DNA from: DASUKM01 sp036278735 | GTDB taxonomy: Bacteria > Acidobacteriota > Vicinamibacteria > Vicinamibacterales > 2-12-FULL-66-21 | Assembly: GCA_036278735.1 (NCBI GenBank) | Contig: DASUKM010000016.1 | Span: 61,779 to 125,778, forward strand | DNA: 64,000 bases | Direction of reading: 5' to 3' | Part shown: positions 54,067-63,102 of the stretch, in pieces | How positions within the stretch are numbered: position 1 is the first letter of the stretch | Layout: each line of letters begins with the position of its first letter | Notes under the pieces: model-generated | What the model saw: the letters and a program-made list of their open reading frames with translations, nothing else | Database searches by the model: none | What the model was told of the DNA's origin: nothing | Translations under genes and position numbers: made by a program

Positions 54067-55086
54067 ATGGACTATAAACAGTCGGGCGTCGACGTCGACG
54101 CCGGCAACGAAGTCGTCCGCCGGATTCGCGGGCTCGCGCGGGGCACGTTCACCTCCGGCGTGCTGTCGGAACTCGGCTCCTTTGGCGGCCTGTTCCGCCT
54201 GGGTGGCCTCGGTTTTCGCGACCCGGTGCTCGTCGCCAGTGCCGACGGGGTCGGCACCAAGCTGCGGGTCGCGTTCATGGCCGGAGTGCACGAGACCGTG
54301 GGCGTCGATCTCGTCAATCACTGCGTCAACGACATCCTCGTGCAGGGAGCCGAGCCGCTCTTCTTTCTCGACTACCTCGCCACCGGGCGGCTCGATCCGG
54401 ACGTCGCGGTCACGATCGTCGAGGGGCTCGCGCGCGCGTGCCGCGAGAACGGCTGCGCGCTGCTCGGCGGCGAAACCGCCGAGATGCCGGGCTTCTACGG
54501 CGACGGCGAATACGACCTCGCCGGCTTCGTCGTCGGGGCCGTCGAGCGCGAGCACCTGATCGACGGATCCCGCATCATGCCGGGCGACGTGTTGATTGGC
54601 CTCCCCTCCTCCGGCCTGCACACCAACGGCTACTCCCTCGCGCGGCGCATCGTGTTCGATCGGCTCGGGCTCGGCGTCCGCAGTCACGTCGCGGCGCTGG
54701 GCGCGAGCGTCGGCGACGCCCTGCTCGTCACGCACCGTTCGTACCTGCCGCTCCTCCGGCCTCTGCTCACCGGCGGCCGGATCAAAGGCATGGCGCACAT
54801 CACGGGCGGAGGCATCACCGATAATCTGCCGCGCATCCTTCCGCCCGGCACCGAAGCGCACGTGCGCCGCGCCGCCTGGTCCGTTCCACCCGTGTTCCGC
54901 TGGCTGCAGGCGCAGGGGCGCGTGTCGGACGAAGAGATGCTCCGCACGTTCAACATGGGCATCGGGCTAATCGTCGTCGTCGCGGAAGGGGATGCCGAAT
55001 CGATGACCGCGTCACTCGGATCCGAGGCCCGCGCGATCGGCCGCGTCACCGCGGGCCAGCCGCGCGTGGTCTACGACGCCGTGTGA
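54067..55086 (+). CDS. purM: Phosphoribosylformylglycinamidine cyclo-ligase (AIR synthetase)
   Basis: 339 residues. MDYKQSGVDVDAGNEVV is the conserved PurM start; SADGVGTKLRVA, VDLVNHCVNDILVQGAEPLFFLDY, GGETAEMPGFYGDGEYDLAGF and IGLPSSGLHTNGYSLAR follow, ending with HITGGGITDNLPRILP. It closes the imidazole ring to form AIR. A GGAG site precedes ATG 54067; the purN start region overlaps its stop. Confidence 0.97.
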   Translation: MDYKQSGVDVDAGNEVVRRIRGLARGTFTSGVLSELGSFGGLFRLGGLGFRDPVLVASADGVGTKLRVAFMAGVHETVGVDLVNHCVNDILVQGAEPLFFLDYLATGRLDPDVAVTIVEGLARACRENGCALLGGETAEMPGFYGDGEYDLAGFVVGAVEREHLIDGSRIMPGDVLIGLPSSGLHTNGYSLARRIVFDRLGLGVRSHVAALGASVGDALLVTHRSYLPLLRPLLTGGRIKGMAHITGGGITDNLPRILPPGTEAHVRRAAWSVPPVFRWLQAQGRVSDEEMLRTFNMGIGLIVVVAEGDAESMTASLGSEARAIGRVTAGQPRVVYDAV

Positions 55087-55112
55087 CGGGGCGGACGGCG
55101 AGGAGCACAACG

Positions 55113-55763
55113 ATGGGCTCTGGCCCCGGACTGGTTGGCGTCCTGATTTCCGGCCGTGGATCGAATCTTCAGGCGTTGATCGATGCGACCGCAGACGGCC
55201 GCCTCGACGCACGCATCGCGGTCGTCGTGTCGAACAAGGCCGACGCGCCCGGCCTCGAGCGCGCACGGGATGCCGGGATCGACACGGAAGTGATCGACCA
55301 TCGCGGGCAATCGCGCGACGCGTTCGAGCAGGCGATCGTGGCGGCGCTGACCGCCCGCCGGGTGTCGCTGGTCTGTCTCGCCGGCTTCATGCGCGTGCTC
55401 GGCCCCACGCTGCTCGGCGCCTTTCCCGAGGCGATCCTCAACGTCCATCCGTCGCTGCTGCCAGCCTTTCCCGGAGTCGACGCGCAGCATCAGGCCTGGC
55501 GGCACGGCGTGAAGATTGCGGGCGCGACCGTCCATCTGGTGACCGGCGAACTCGACGGCGGCCCGATCGTGCTCCAGTCGAGCGTGCCCGTCCGCGATGA
55601 CGACACGCCGGATGCACTGGCGGCGCGCATCCTGATCGAAGAGCACCGGATCTATCCGGAGGCGGTGAAGATCGTGCTCGAGGGGGGCTGGCGCATCGAC
55701 GGCCGCCGCTTCGTTCGCCTCGGATCGGCGCAGCCTCCGGTGGGTCAGGACTTCACGTCCTGA
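55113..55763 (+). CDS. purN: Phosphoribosylglycinamide formyltransferase
   Basis: 216 residues from ATG 55113, preferred because AGGAG lies 7 bp upstream; a GTG at 55083 that overlaps purM is the alternative. GVLISGRGSNLQALIDA, LAGFMRVLGPTLL, the catalytic NVHPSLLPAFPG and VTGELDGGPIV are present. It uses formyl-tetrahydrofolate to make FGAR. The last residues (PPVGQDFTS) and the stop codon lie in an inverted repeat at 55744-55764. Confidence 0.96.
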   Translation: MGSGPGLVGVLISGRGSNLQALIDATADGRLDARIAVVVSNKADAPGLERARDAGIDTEVIDHRGQSRDAFEQAIVAALTARRVSLVCLAGFMRVLGPTLLGAFPEAILNVHPSLLPAFPGVDAQHQAWRHGVKIAGATVHLVTGELDGGPIVLQSSVPVRDDDTPDALAARILIEEHRIYPEAVKIVLEGGWRIDGRRFVRLGSAQPPVGQDFTS

Positions 55764-55820
55764 CGATGGCCCGAGTCAGCCCTGAAGGGCTGACCCACAG
55801 GAAGCGCGACGTCACAGCCT
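55744..55820. repeat. Inverted-repeat elements at the purN 3' end
   Basis: GTCAGGAC-TTCAC-GTCCTGAC (55744-55764) and GTCAGCCC-TGAA-GGGCTGAC (55775-55794) are perfect hairpins, and GTGGGTCAG at 55740 pairs with CTGACCCAC at 55790 in a larger fold. A third imperfect unit CAGCCTTGAAGGGCC follows. They could also attenuate or end purine-operon transcription, but no T-tract follows. Confidence 0.8.
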
Positions 55821-55840
55821 TGAAGGGCCGACGGCACTCG

Positions 55841-56692
55841 TCAGCTGGCGATTGGCATCGTCGATTCGAGGGTGAGCACGGCCACTTCGGGCGGGCAGTT
55901 GATCCGTACCGGCACGTAGACGGTGCCGACGCCGCGGCTCACGAAAATCGTCGTCCCCTGCCGGCGTGCGAGGCCGGCGATCACCGGGAACTCCCGCGCC
56001 GCGATCGGGCCGATGATCGGCAGCACGATTTGACCGCCGTGGGTGTGTCCGCTCAGCACCGCCGGGATGCTGAGCTGCGTCGCTTCGGTGAGGCGCTTCG
56101 GCGTATGCGCGAGCAGCAGTGCATACGGGAGCGTTCCGCGGGCGATCCGCGCGATGTCCGCGAGCCGGTGCGTCCAGTACCGGACGCCGATGAAGTCCAT
56201 TGGCTCCCCGCGAATCGTCAGACGGGTGCGGGCATCCTTGAGAACGGTAAAGCCCTTGGCCGCGAGCGCCGCGGGCATATCGCGGTCGTCGTCGTGGTTG
56301 CCGAGCACGGCGAGCACGCCGTGCGGCGCGGCCAGCGGAGCGAGCGCGTCGGCCGACGGGTGCACGTACCGGCGGTCCCCCCACGTCACGTAATCCCCGC
56401 CGAGCACGATTAAATCCGGTCGTTCCGCCATCAGCAGCCGCACCGCGGCCGTGACCATCTCGTGCGACACGGTCTGGCTGCGATGGACGTCGGTCAGAAA
56501 GCCGATGCGCAGCCCGCGCAGCGCGTCGGGAAGGCCCCCGACCGGGAACGGGAGGCGTGTGACCTCGAAATCGTGCCGCTCGTAGAGATAGCCGTGCGTC
56601 GCGCCGCCGGCGATCGCGCCGACGCCGACGCCGAGCAGCCCTTTCAACAGGGCCCGTCGTGACGGCTCGAACCGGCCGGTCGCGCGGCGCAT
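55841..56692 (-). CDS. Tat-exported metallophosphoesterase
   Basis: 283 residues. A twin-arginine signal (SRRALLKGLLGVGVGAIAGGA) precedes a calcineurin-like fold: FLTDVHRSQ, LGGDYVTWG, LGNHDDDRD and the C-terminal LSGHTHGGQ motif hold the dinuclear metal site. Members of this group (YkuE/YaeI type) hydrolyse phosphodiesters or phospholipid-like substrates outside the cytoplasm. It is convergent with purN and divergent from tyrS. Confidence 0.93.
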   Translation of the reverse strand: MRRATGRFEPSRRALLKGLLGVGVGAIAGGATHGYLYERHDFEVTRLPFPVGGLPDALRGLRIGFLTDVHRSQTVSHEMVTAAVRLLMAERPDLIVLGGDYVTWGDRRYVHPSADALAPLAAPHGVLAVLGNHDDDRDMPAALAAKGFTVLKDARTRLTIRGEPMDFIGVRYWTHRLADIARIARGTLPYALLLAHTPKRLTEATQLSIPAVLSGHTHGGQIVLPIIGPIAAREFPVIAGLARRQGTTIFVSRGVGTVYVPVRINCPPEVAVLTLESTMPIAS

Positions 56693-56724
56693 GCTTCCAT
56701 GTTACCGCGCCGCTCCAGCCCTCG

Positions 56725-56790
56725 CGGGGGACTGTCCCTTATCGAGGACACTCGTGCAAAGAACAAGATCTGACCCCGGCGTTGCGTCGG
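56725..56790. repeat. GGGACTGTCCC / AGATCTGACCCC fragments upstream of tyrS
   Basis: GGGGGACTGTCCC, similar to REP-like palindromes, and AAGATCTGACCCCGG occur in the 122-bp gap between the phosphoesterase and tyrS. No clear promoter or T-box-like structure was seen there. Confidence 0.4.
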
Positions 56791-56814
56791 GGCCTCACGA
56801 TATATTTAGCGGCC

Positions 56815-58086
56815 ATGGATCTGTACAGCGAACTCGAGTGGCGGGGCATGCTCTCGGAGAGCACGGAAGGGGTGCGCGACGCGCTCGCCAGCGGGACCGT
56901 CACCGCCTACATCGGGTTCGATCCCACCGCCGACAGCCTGCACGTCGGATCGCTGCTCACCGTGATGGGGCTCGCGCGCCTGCAGCAGTGCGGGCACGCG
57001 CCGATTGCGATCGTCGGCGGGGGCACGGGGATGATCGGCGATCCCAGCGGCAAGTCGCAGGAACGGCTGCTGCTGTCCCGCGAGCAGATCGACGCAAACG
57101 TCGCGGGCATCCGCCGTCAGCTCGAACGGTTTCTCGATTTCGATCGTCCCGGCAACGCGGCGCGGATCGTCAACAACGCGGACTGGCTGGCGGCCGTCGA
57201 CCTGCTCGGCTTCCTGCGCGACACGGGCAAGTACTTCACCGTGAACTACATGCTGCAGAAGGAATCGGTGAACAGGCGGCTCGAGAGCGCCGAGGGCATC
57301 TCCTTCACCGAGTTCAGCTATCTGCTGCTGCAGGCGCGCGACTACCTCGAGCTGTTCGATCGCTTCGGCTGCACGCTGCAGATGGGCGGCAGCGATCAAT
57401 GGGGCAACATCACGGCCGGCATCGATCTGGTCCGCCGGCTGCGCACCACCCGTGTGCACGGCCTCGTCTGGCCGCTGATGACGACGTCGACGGGCGCCAA
57501 GTTCGGCAAGACCGAAGCCGGGACGATCTGGCTCGACGGGCAGCGGACGTCCCCCTTCCGCTTTTACCAGTTCTGGCTCAACACCGACGACCGCGACGTC
57601 GTCCGGTATCTGCGCTGCTTCACGTTCCTGTCGCGCGAAGCGATCGACGACCTTGCCCGCGCGACGGAGACCGCGCCCGAGCGTCGCGAGGCGCAGCGCG
57701 CCCTCGCGCGCGACGTCACGGCGCGGGTGCACGGCGAGGATCAGCTCGCGCGCGCGGAGCGCGCGGCGGCGGTGCTCTTCGCCGATCGCCTGGCCGACGC
57801 CGACGTCGACGACGTCCTCCTGGTGTTCGCCGATGCGCCGTCGACCGAGCTGGCGCTGCCGGAGGAGGGAATGCCGCTCGTCGAGATGCTCACGACCGTC
57901 GCGCTCGTCCCATCGCGGAGCGAAGCCGTCCGGCTCGTCAAGAGCGGCGGCGTCTACGTGAACAACGTCCGCGCCGCCGACGAGCGGGCGCGCCTGACGG
58001 CGAACGACGCGATCGGCGGCCGGGTAATCGTTCTGCGCAAGGGCCGCCGCGACCAGCACGTGGTCCGGATCCGGCGCCCGACATAA
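56815..58086 (+). CDS. tyrS: Tyrosyl-tRNA synthetase
   Basis: 423 residues from ATG 56815 (MDLYSELEWRGMLSESTEGV). Class I motifs: DPTADSLHVGSLLTVMGL (HVGS equals HIGH), YDYLELFDRFG-type region, GGSDQWGNITAGIDLVR and KFGKTEAGTIWL (KFGKT equals KMSKS). A C-terminal S4-like RNA-binding domain (SEAVRLVKSGGVYVNNVRAADERARL) follows. It charges tRNA-Tyr. Longer upstream frames read through the divergent region and are not used. Confidence 0.96.
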   Translation: MDLYSELEWRGMLSESTEGVRDALASGTVTAYIGFDPTADSLHVGSLLTVMGLARLQQCGHAPIAIVGGGTGMIGDPSGKSQERLLLSREQIDANVAGIRRQLERFLDFDRPGNAARIVNNADWLAAVDLLGFLRDTGKYFTVNYMLQKESVNRRLESAEGISFTEFSYLLLQARDYLELFDRFGCTLQMGGSDQWGNITAGIDLVRRLRTTRVHGLVWPLMTTSTGAKFGKTEAGTIWLDGQRTSPFRFYQFWLNTDDRDVVRYLRCFTFLSREAIDDLARATETAPERREAQRALARDVTARVHGEDQLARAERAAAVLFADRLADADVDDVLLVFADAPSTELALPEEGMPLVEMLTTVALVPSRSEAVRLVKSGGVYVNNVRAADERARLTANDAIGGRVIVLRKGRRDQHVVRIRRPT

Positions 58087-58164
58087 TCCGGGCACGTCCC
58101 CCTGCGCGCCGGCACGTTTCCTCGACCCCTCCATCCGCCGCTTGTCAGCCCTTCCAGAAAATGC

Positions 58165-58194
58165 TTGGCGAGTATGCGCTCGAGCGTGTAATAT
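58165..58194 (+). promoter_or_regulatory. Sigma-70-type promoter for the large secreted protein
   Basis: TTGGCG (58165-58170), an 18-bp spacer and an extended -10 TGTAATAT with TAATAT at 58189-58194. About 90 bp upstream of the ATG, which has GGAGG 6 bp before it. Confidence 0.55.
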
Positions 58195-58283
58195 CCCGCA
58201 ACTCATCAATAGCTTAGTCAAGCGTTCGGCGGCAGCCAGACCGGGTCTGTTCGCGGGCGTCTTGTCGACAGCGGAGGCAGACG

Positions 58284-61200
58284 ATGAACGGACGCCTGTC
58301 GCACGTATTGGCGGTCGCGGGTCGGACTCTGATCGTCGGGTTCGTCCTCGTTGGAGTCGCCGTCGCCGGTGCGGCGGTCCTGAGACCCGTCCGGGTGGCA
58401 TCCCTGAGGGTCAGCACGCCGGCAGCCCCTGCCGCCGCGAAGATCACACCTGTCGCGCCGAAGATCGTCGAGCCTGCGCCCGACCCGGCTCCCCGGCCCG
58501 CGCTGACGAAGCGCGTCCGTGCTGAGCGTCCCGGCCCTCGGCGTCAGGCGTCCGAGCCCCGGCATGCGCTGCGTCGCGCTGAGCTGGACCGCCGGTTCGA
58601 TCCCCCGGCTCGGGAGCGAGAGGATGCCGAGGCGCGCCCCGATCACCCGGGCGAAGCGGTCGCGTTCTGGAACATGTCGTTGCGCGACGAGCACGGCGCG
58701 ATTCCGTTCGACGGTCTCGTCAAGGCGCAGGCCCAGCTCCGTGCCATGCAGAGGCGGGCCCTGCTCGACCCGCAGCCGATCGCCGGGATCGCGAATAACA
58801 CCTGGACGTGGCTGGGGCCGACTAACGTGGGGGGGCGCACCCGCGCCATCGCGATCGACCCGGGCACACCCTCCACGATGTTCATCGGCGGCGTGGGAGG
58901 CGGCATCTGGAAGAGCACTAACGGGGGCGCCTCGTGGGCGCCGGTAAACGATTTCATGGCGAATCTTGCGGTCTCGTCGATCATTTACGATCCCGGCGAC
59001 TCGAGCACGATGTACGCGGGGACCGGTGAGGGCTTCTACAACATCGACGGCATTCGAGGCGCCGGCGTCTTCAAGTCCACCGACGGCGGCGCGACGTGGA
59101 ATCAGCTCGCGGCCACCAACAACACGAATTTCCTGTACGTGAACCGGTTGGCGGAATCGGCCGATGGCGGCACCCTGCTCGTCGCGACGCAGAGTGGTCT
59201 GTTTCGCAGCACCGACGGCGGCGCGACGTTCAGCACGGTGCTCCAGCCGGACACCATTGGCTACCACGACATCACCGACGTGAAGTTCCTGCCCGGCAGC
59301 AGCACGCTGGTGGTCGCATCGGGCTACTTTTCCGATATCCACTATTCGAGCAATGGCGGCGCGACGTGGGCGGCCGCGTCCGGTCCGTCCTGGGGGACGT
59401 ACAGTTTCGAGCGCGTCGAACTCGGCGTCTCCGTGTCGAACCCGAGCATCGTGTACGCGATGCAGGACGTCAGCAACGGCAGACTGTGGCGCAGCACCGA
59501 TAGCGGCCACACCTTTGCGATCGTCGGCGTGCCCGCGCACCTCAATAACCAGGGTTGGTACGACAACGTCATCTGGGTCGATCCCGTCAACGCCGACGAC
59601 ATCGTCATCGGCGGCCTCGATCTCTGGCGTTCTACGAACGCCGCTTCGACCGCCGTCTCCGTGACCTTCAGCAAGATCAGCGACTGGCGCTATGGACCTC
59701 CGAACAGTTCCCTGTCCGCGCACGCGGATCAGCACGCGATCGTCAGCGATCCCGGCTACAACGGCACGTCGAACCGGCGCGTCTTCTTCGGGAACGACGG
59801 CGGCATCTTCAAGACGGAGGATCTCGACGCGGTGACGACCACGTCGGGCTGGACGAACCTGAACAACGGCTACGGCGTCACGCAATTCTACGGAGCGGCG
59901 GGTCACGCCGGCACGGGGAAAATCCAGGGAGGCGCGCAGGACAACGGCACGCTGTACTCCTCCGGCACCAGCACCACTTTCTCCGCGCCATTCGGCGGCG
60001 ACGGCGGGATGGCGGCCTACGACCCGGCGGACAGCAACTATTTCTATGGCGAGTACGTGTACGGCCGTGTGCACCGGAACAGCACCGGCGGCTCGAGTCC
60101 TTCGGAGTACATCTGGGTCCCGAGCGACGGTGGCTGCACAGCGCCGTACTGCCTCTCGGATGCCGAACAGGGCTTCGCGAACTTCATCGCGCCGATCACG
60201 CTCGATCCGAACGATGCGAACACCTTGTACGTGGGCGCGAGATCGTTGTGGCGAACGGGTGACGTGAAGACGCCGGTGACGTCGGCGACAGGACCGACGT
60301 GGGCGTCGCTGACCTCACCCTCGTCTAGCGGCAACTACATCAGTGCGGTCGCTGTCGCGCCGGGCAACTCCAATCTCGTGTGGATTGGCTACAACGATGG
60401 CGAGGTGTTCATGACGGCCAATGCGATGTCCGGTTCGCCGACCTGGTCGGAGCTGTCGGGGCTGCCCGCACGGCAGGTCCTCGACATCGCGATCGACGCG
60501 ACCAACAACGCCGTCGTCTACGTCACGTTCGGCGGGTACAGCTCGGGCAACCTCTGGTACACGACGAACAGCGGCGCGACGTGGGTGAGCCGATCGGGCA
60601 GCGGCGGCTCGGCGCTGCCCGCCGCGCCAGTGCGCGCCGTGGCGATACATCCCTCGAATTCGAGCTGGCTGTACGCTGGCACGGAGGTCGGCCTGTTCAC
60701 GAGCGAGGACGATGGTGCGAGCTGGCATGCGCCGCAGGACGGGCCCGCGAACGTCGCGGTCGACGATCTGTTCTTCCTGAACAGCACGCTGTATGCCGCG
60801 ACGCACGGGCGCGGGCTGTTCAAGACGGCGACGCTTCCCTCGCAGAGTGCGAAGGTGCTGGCGCTCTCCTCGGTCAGCGGCGCGCAGGTGGGCGGGTCGG
60901 CGGTGTTGTGGGCGCACGTTCAGAACAGCGGCACGACCGCGCTGCCCTCCGACGCCGTCGTGTGGTTCAAGGTCACGGGGCCGGGCGGCGCGACGCATAT
61001 CCGGGTACCGCTGTCGCAGATGGCGCCGGTCGCATCGGGCCTGAGCAACCCCTGGGTCGGCAACGCGTCGGTGTCGGCGCTCGCGGCGGGCAGCGACGCG
61101 TGGTACTCCTACACGTGGTCGATCGGCAGTGGGGAGACGGCGGGCAGCTACGCGTACACGGCGGAAGTCTGGGGCACCGTCGGCGGCGTGAACCGGATGA

Positions 61201-62456
61201 TGGCCGGCTCGAGCTACAGCCAGGCGTTCACCGTCGCGGCCGCGCCGGCCGCCGTCGCGGCGTCGGTGCTGGCGGGCTATCCGGTCAACGGGGCCGGGGT
61301 GGGCACGACGGCGGCGCTCTGGGCGCACGTCAAGAACACGGGGACGGCAGCGCTGCCGGGGGGAGCGACGGTGTATTTCCTGGTGACGAATCCCTCGGGC
61401 ACGAACACGTGGGTCGGCCCCACCTCCGTCGCGGGGCTCGCGTCGGGCGCCGACGCGTGGTACTCGTTCGCGTGGAGCATCCCGGGGACCGCCTCGCCGG
61501 GCACGTACCGCTACACGGCGCAGGTCTGGTCCACGGGGGCGATCTCCGGCTTCGGACCGACGATCGCGTTCAGCGTGGCGGCCGGGCCGACGGCCCGCAT
61601 CGACGCTGTCTGGCCCGTGACCAACGGCACGCCCGGCGGGACCGCAATGCTCTGGGCGCAGGTGCACAACACGGGGACGGTGGCGCTGCCGTCGGGCTCC
61701 AAAGTGTGGTTCTTCGTCGACGGCCCGAACTGGAGCGGCGATCACTGGGTCGGGTCCGCCGACGTGAGCGGCCTGGCGGCCGGCGCCGTGCAGTGGTATT
61801 CCTACAATTGGACCATCGCCTCCTCGGTGGGGACCTTCTACTACTGGGGCCAGGTGTGGGCGTCCGGCACGGCGATCTCGAGCTTCAGCGCCGGTCAGGC
61901 GTTCGCGGTCGCGATCGACAGCGAATTCAACGGGAACTCGACGGGCTGGACGGACGTGAGCGGGACCTGGACGACCGACGCCAACGACCTGACGTCGACG
62001 GGGGTGAGCAACGCGTCCGCGTCGATCGAACGGCCCGGAACGTTCGGGGACGTCGACTACACGGCGCGGTTGTGGCGCAACGGCTGCGATACGTGCGCGT
62101 CGGAAGTGATCGTCAGGGGCACGTCGAGCCCGGTCACCGCCTCCCAGCAGTGGGCGGCGTGGTACGCGTTCCAGTACACGCGCGACGGGCACTTCTCGGT
62201 GATCAAGAACGTCGGAGGCGTCACGACAACGATTACGCCGTCGACGGCGAGCAGCGCGATCGTCCAGGGGAACGCGTGGAATACGCTGCGCGTGGTCGCG
62301 CATGGGACGTCGCTGTCGTTCTCGATCAACGGAACGGTCGTGTGGAGCGGGACGGATACGTCGCTGGCGGCCGGGAGCGTCGGCATCGGGCTCGAGCGTG
62401 ACGCCGTCACGACGGGCAACCAGCTCTGGGTCGACTACGCGAAAATCGGCGGGTGA
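58284..62456 (+). CDS. Large secreted Asp-box beta-propeller protein with Ig-like repeats and C-terminal lectin-like domain
   Basis: 1390 residues. An N-terminal hydrophobic segment (LIVGFVLVGVAVAGAAVL) acts as signal or anchor, then a Pro/Arg-rich linker. From about residue 180 there are repeated BNR/Asp-box motifs (KSTNGGASW, KSTDGGATW, RSTDGGATF, SSNGGATW, RSTDSGHTF, TTNSGATW, TSEDDGASW), as in sialidase/sortilin-like propellers. Three about 100-residue beta-sandwich repeats follow (AVLWAHVQNSGTTALP, AALWAHVKNTGTAALP, AMLWAQVHNTGTVALP). The C-terminus (SFSINGTVVWSGTDTSLAAGSVGIG) looks like a LamG/concanavalin-type carbohydrate-binding domain. It may bind or cleave extracellular polymer; catalytic residues were not identified. 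Confidence 0.85.
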   Translation: MNGRLSHVLAVAGRTLIVGFVLVGVAVAGAAVLRPVRVASLRVSTPAAPAAAKITPVAPKIVEPAPDPAPRPALTKRVRAERPGPRRQASEPRHALRRAELDRRFDPPAREREDAEARPDHPGEAVAFWNMSLRDEHGAIPFDGLVKAQAQLRAMQRRALLDPQPIAGIANNTWTWLGPTNVGGRTRAIAIDPGTPSTMFIGGVGGGIWKSTNGGASWAPVNDFMANLAVSSIIYDPGDSSTMYAGTGEGFYNIDGIRGAGVFKSTDGGATWNQLAATNNTNFLYVNRLAESADGGTLLVATQSGLFRSTDGGATFSTVLQPDTIGYHDITDVKFLPGSSTLVVASGYFSDIHYSSNGGATWAAASGPSWGTYSFERVELGVSVSNPSIVYAMQDVSNGRLWRSTDSGHTFAIVGVPAHLNNQGWYDNVIWVDPVNADDIVIGGLDLWRSTNAASTAVSVTFSKISDWRYGPPNSSLSAHADQHAIVSDPGYNGTSNRRVFFGNDGGIFKTEDLDAVTTTSGWTNLNNGYGVTQFYGAAGHAGTGKIQGGAQDNGTLYSSGTSTTFSAPFGGDGGMAAYDPADSNYFYGEYVYGRVHRNSTGGSSPSEYIWVPSDGGCTAPYCLSDAEQGFANFIAPITLDPNDANTLYVGARSLWRTGDVKTPVTSATGPTWASLTSPSSSGNYISAVAVAPGNSNLVWIGYNDGEVFMTANAMSGSPTWSELSGLPARQVLDIAIDATNNAVVYVTFGGYSSGNLWYTTNSGATWVSRSGSGGSALPAAPVRAVAIHPSNSSWLYAGTEVGLFTSEDDGASWHAPQDGPANVAVDDLFFLNSTLYAATHGRGLFKTATLPSQSAKVLALSSVSGAQVGGSAVLWAHVQNSGTTALPSDAVVWFKVTGPGGATHIRVPLSQMAPVASGLSNPWVGNASVSALAAGSDAWYSYTWSIGSGETAGSYAYTAEVWGTVGGVNRMMAGSSYSQAFTVAAAPAAVAASVLAGYPVNGAGVGTTAALWAHVKNTGTAALPGGATVYFLVTNPSGTNTWVGPTSVAGLASGADAWYSFAWSIPGTASPGTYRYTAQVWSTGAISGFGPTIAFSVAAGPTARIDAVWPVTNGTPGGTAMLWAQVHNTGTVALPSGSKVWFFVDGPNWSGDHWVGSADVSGLAAGAVQWYSYNWTIASSVGTFYYWGQVWASGTAISSFSAGQAFAVAIDSEFNGNSTGWTDVSGTWTTDANDLTSTGVSNASASIERPGTFGDVDYTARLWRNGCDTCASEVIVRGTSSPVTASQQWAAWYAFQYTRDGHFSVIKNVGGVTTTITPSTASSAIVQGNAWNTLRVVAHGTSLSFSINGTVVWSGTDTSLAAGSVGIGLERDAVTTGNQLWVDYAKIGG

Positions 62457-62487
62457 TCCTCTTCCGCGCGGGGCGGCGCGGGAGAGG

Positions 62488-62516
62488 TTGACAGCGCGAT
62501 CCCGGCCGCGTATAGT
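62488..62516 (+). promoter_or_regulatory. Near-consensus promoter P1 upstream of rRNA operon
   Basis: TTGACA (62488-62493), exactly 17 bp spacer, TATAGT (62511-62516). The predicted start is about 62523. A terminator-like hairpin follows only about 40 nt later. Confidence 0.85.
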
Positions 62517-62522
62517 GGCTGG

Positions 62523-62592
62523 ACGTTCGAAGCGTGACCCGGTGCGGCGCACCGGTCGGATGCTCCGAGAAGTTCCGGAGCATTTTCTGTCT
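62523..62592 (+). ncRNA. Candidate ~70-nt small RNA from P1
   Basis: Between the predicted P1 start and a T-tract there are two perfect hairpins: CCGGTGC-GGC-GCACCGG (62539-62555) and ATGCTCCG-loop-CGGAGCAT (62560-62583), the latter followed by TTTCTGTCT. A third perfect stem (CCGATCCG / CGGATCGG, 62594-62619) comes after it. No open frame of note is present. It may be an independent small RNA or a terminated rRNA leader. Confidence 0.45.
62560..62592 (+). terminator. Rho-independent terminator between P1 and P2
   Basis: An 8-bp perfect stem ATGCTCCG/CGGAGCAT with an 8-nt loop is followed by TTTCTGTCT. Confidence 0.7.
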
Positions 62593-62697
62593 CCCGATCC
62601 GAGCACGTCTCCGGATCGGCACCTTCAGCGACCTTTCACGGTCTTCCCCGCTCAGCAGTCACGGCCGGGTCGTGGAACGGATCAGAGGTCGAGGGGG

Positions 62698-62726
62698 TTG
62701 ACAGGCGCAGCGGCGTTTAGTAAGAT
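62698..62726 (+). promoter_or_regulatory. rRNA operon promoter P2
   Basis: TTGACA (62698-62703), 17-bp spacer, TAAGAT (62721-62726). About 375 bp upstream of mature 16S; start near 62733. It lies downstream of the P1 terminator, so it is the probable main rRNA promoter. Confidence 0.75.
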
Positions 62727-62836
62727 TGTAAGGTTCCCCTGACGACAAACGGTCGACGAGGGAGTTGGGCTGTCGAGCTTGGGCGCTGCGAGCTTGGGCG
62801 CTGATAGATGGGCGCAGGGGTTCGCGGCTCGAGCCG

Positions 62837-62850
62837 GTTCTTTGAAAACT
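62837..62850 (+). promoter_or_regulatory. boxA-like rRNA antitermination site
   Basis: GTTCTTTGAAAACT, the usual boxA-type core of rRNA leaders, about 105 nt after the P2 start. A 15-bp direct repeat CGAGCTTGGGCGCTG is in the leader just upstream (62774-62803). No other feature was seen in 62851-63102 except a short hairpin AAGGC/GCCTT near 63090. Confidence 0.65.
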
Positions 62851-63102
62851 AGATAGAACGTGCAAGCACAGTCCGCCGGAGCGCCGCAAGGCGCGAAGGC
62901 GGAACCCGTCGAGTATCAGCGGGTGGCGCCGTCTCAACGGCGTCGGGATCGCAGTTCGGTCCCGGCGTCGGCGGTGAACCACCTACACTTGACGAACTGA
63001 ACAACGTGAAGAGCCAAGTCAACAGGCGCTCGCGTTAAACGATCTCGCCGACGTCCGTCGTCGCGCCGAAAGGCGTGCGGGCGGAGGAAGGCGGACCGCC
63101 TT

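Noticed and set aside
37762..55763. Complete purine operon
   Set aside because: purC, purK and purH are not in the window and several unrelated genes are interleaved, so it is a partial cluster.
56725..56814. T-box leader for tyrS
   Set aside because: No T-box sequence or specifier stem is visible in the short 122-bp gap.
62457..63102. tRNA or protein gene in the rRNA leader
   Set aside because: Short frames there overlap promoter and hairpin elements, and no cloverleaf or TTCGA-type T-loop arrangement was found.
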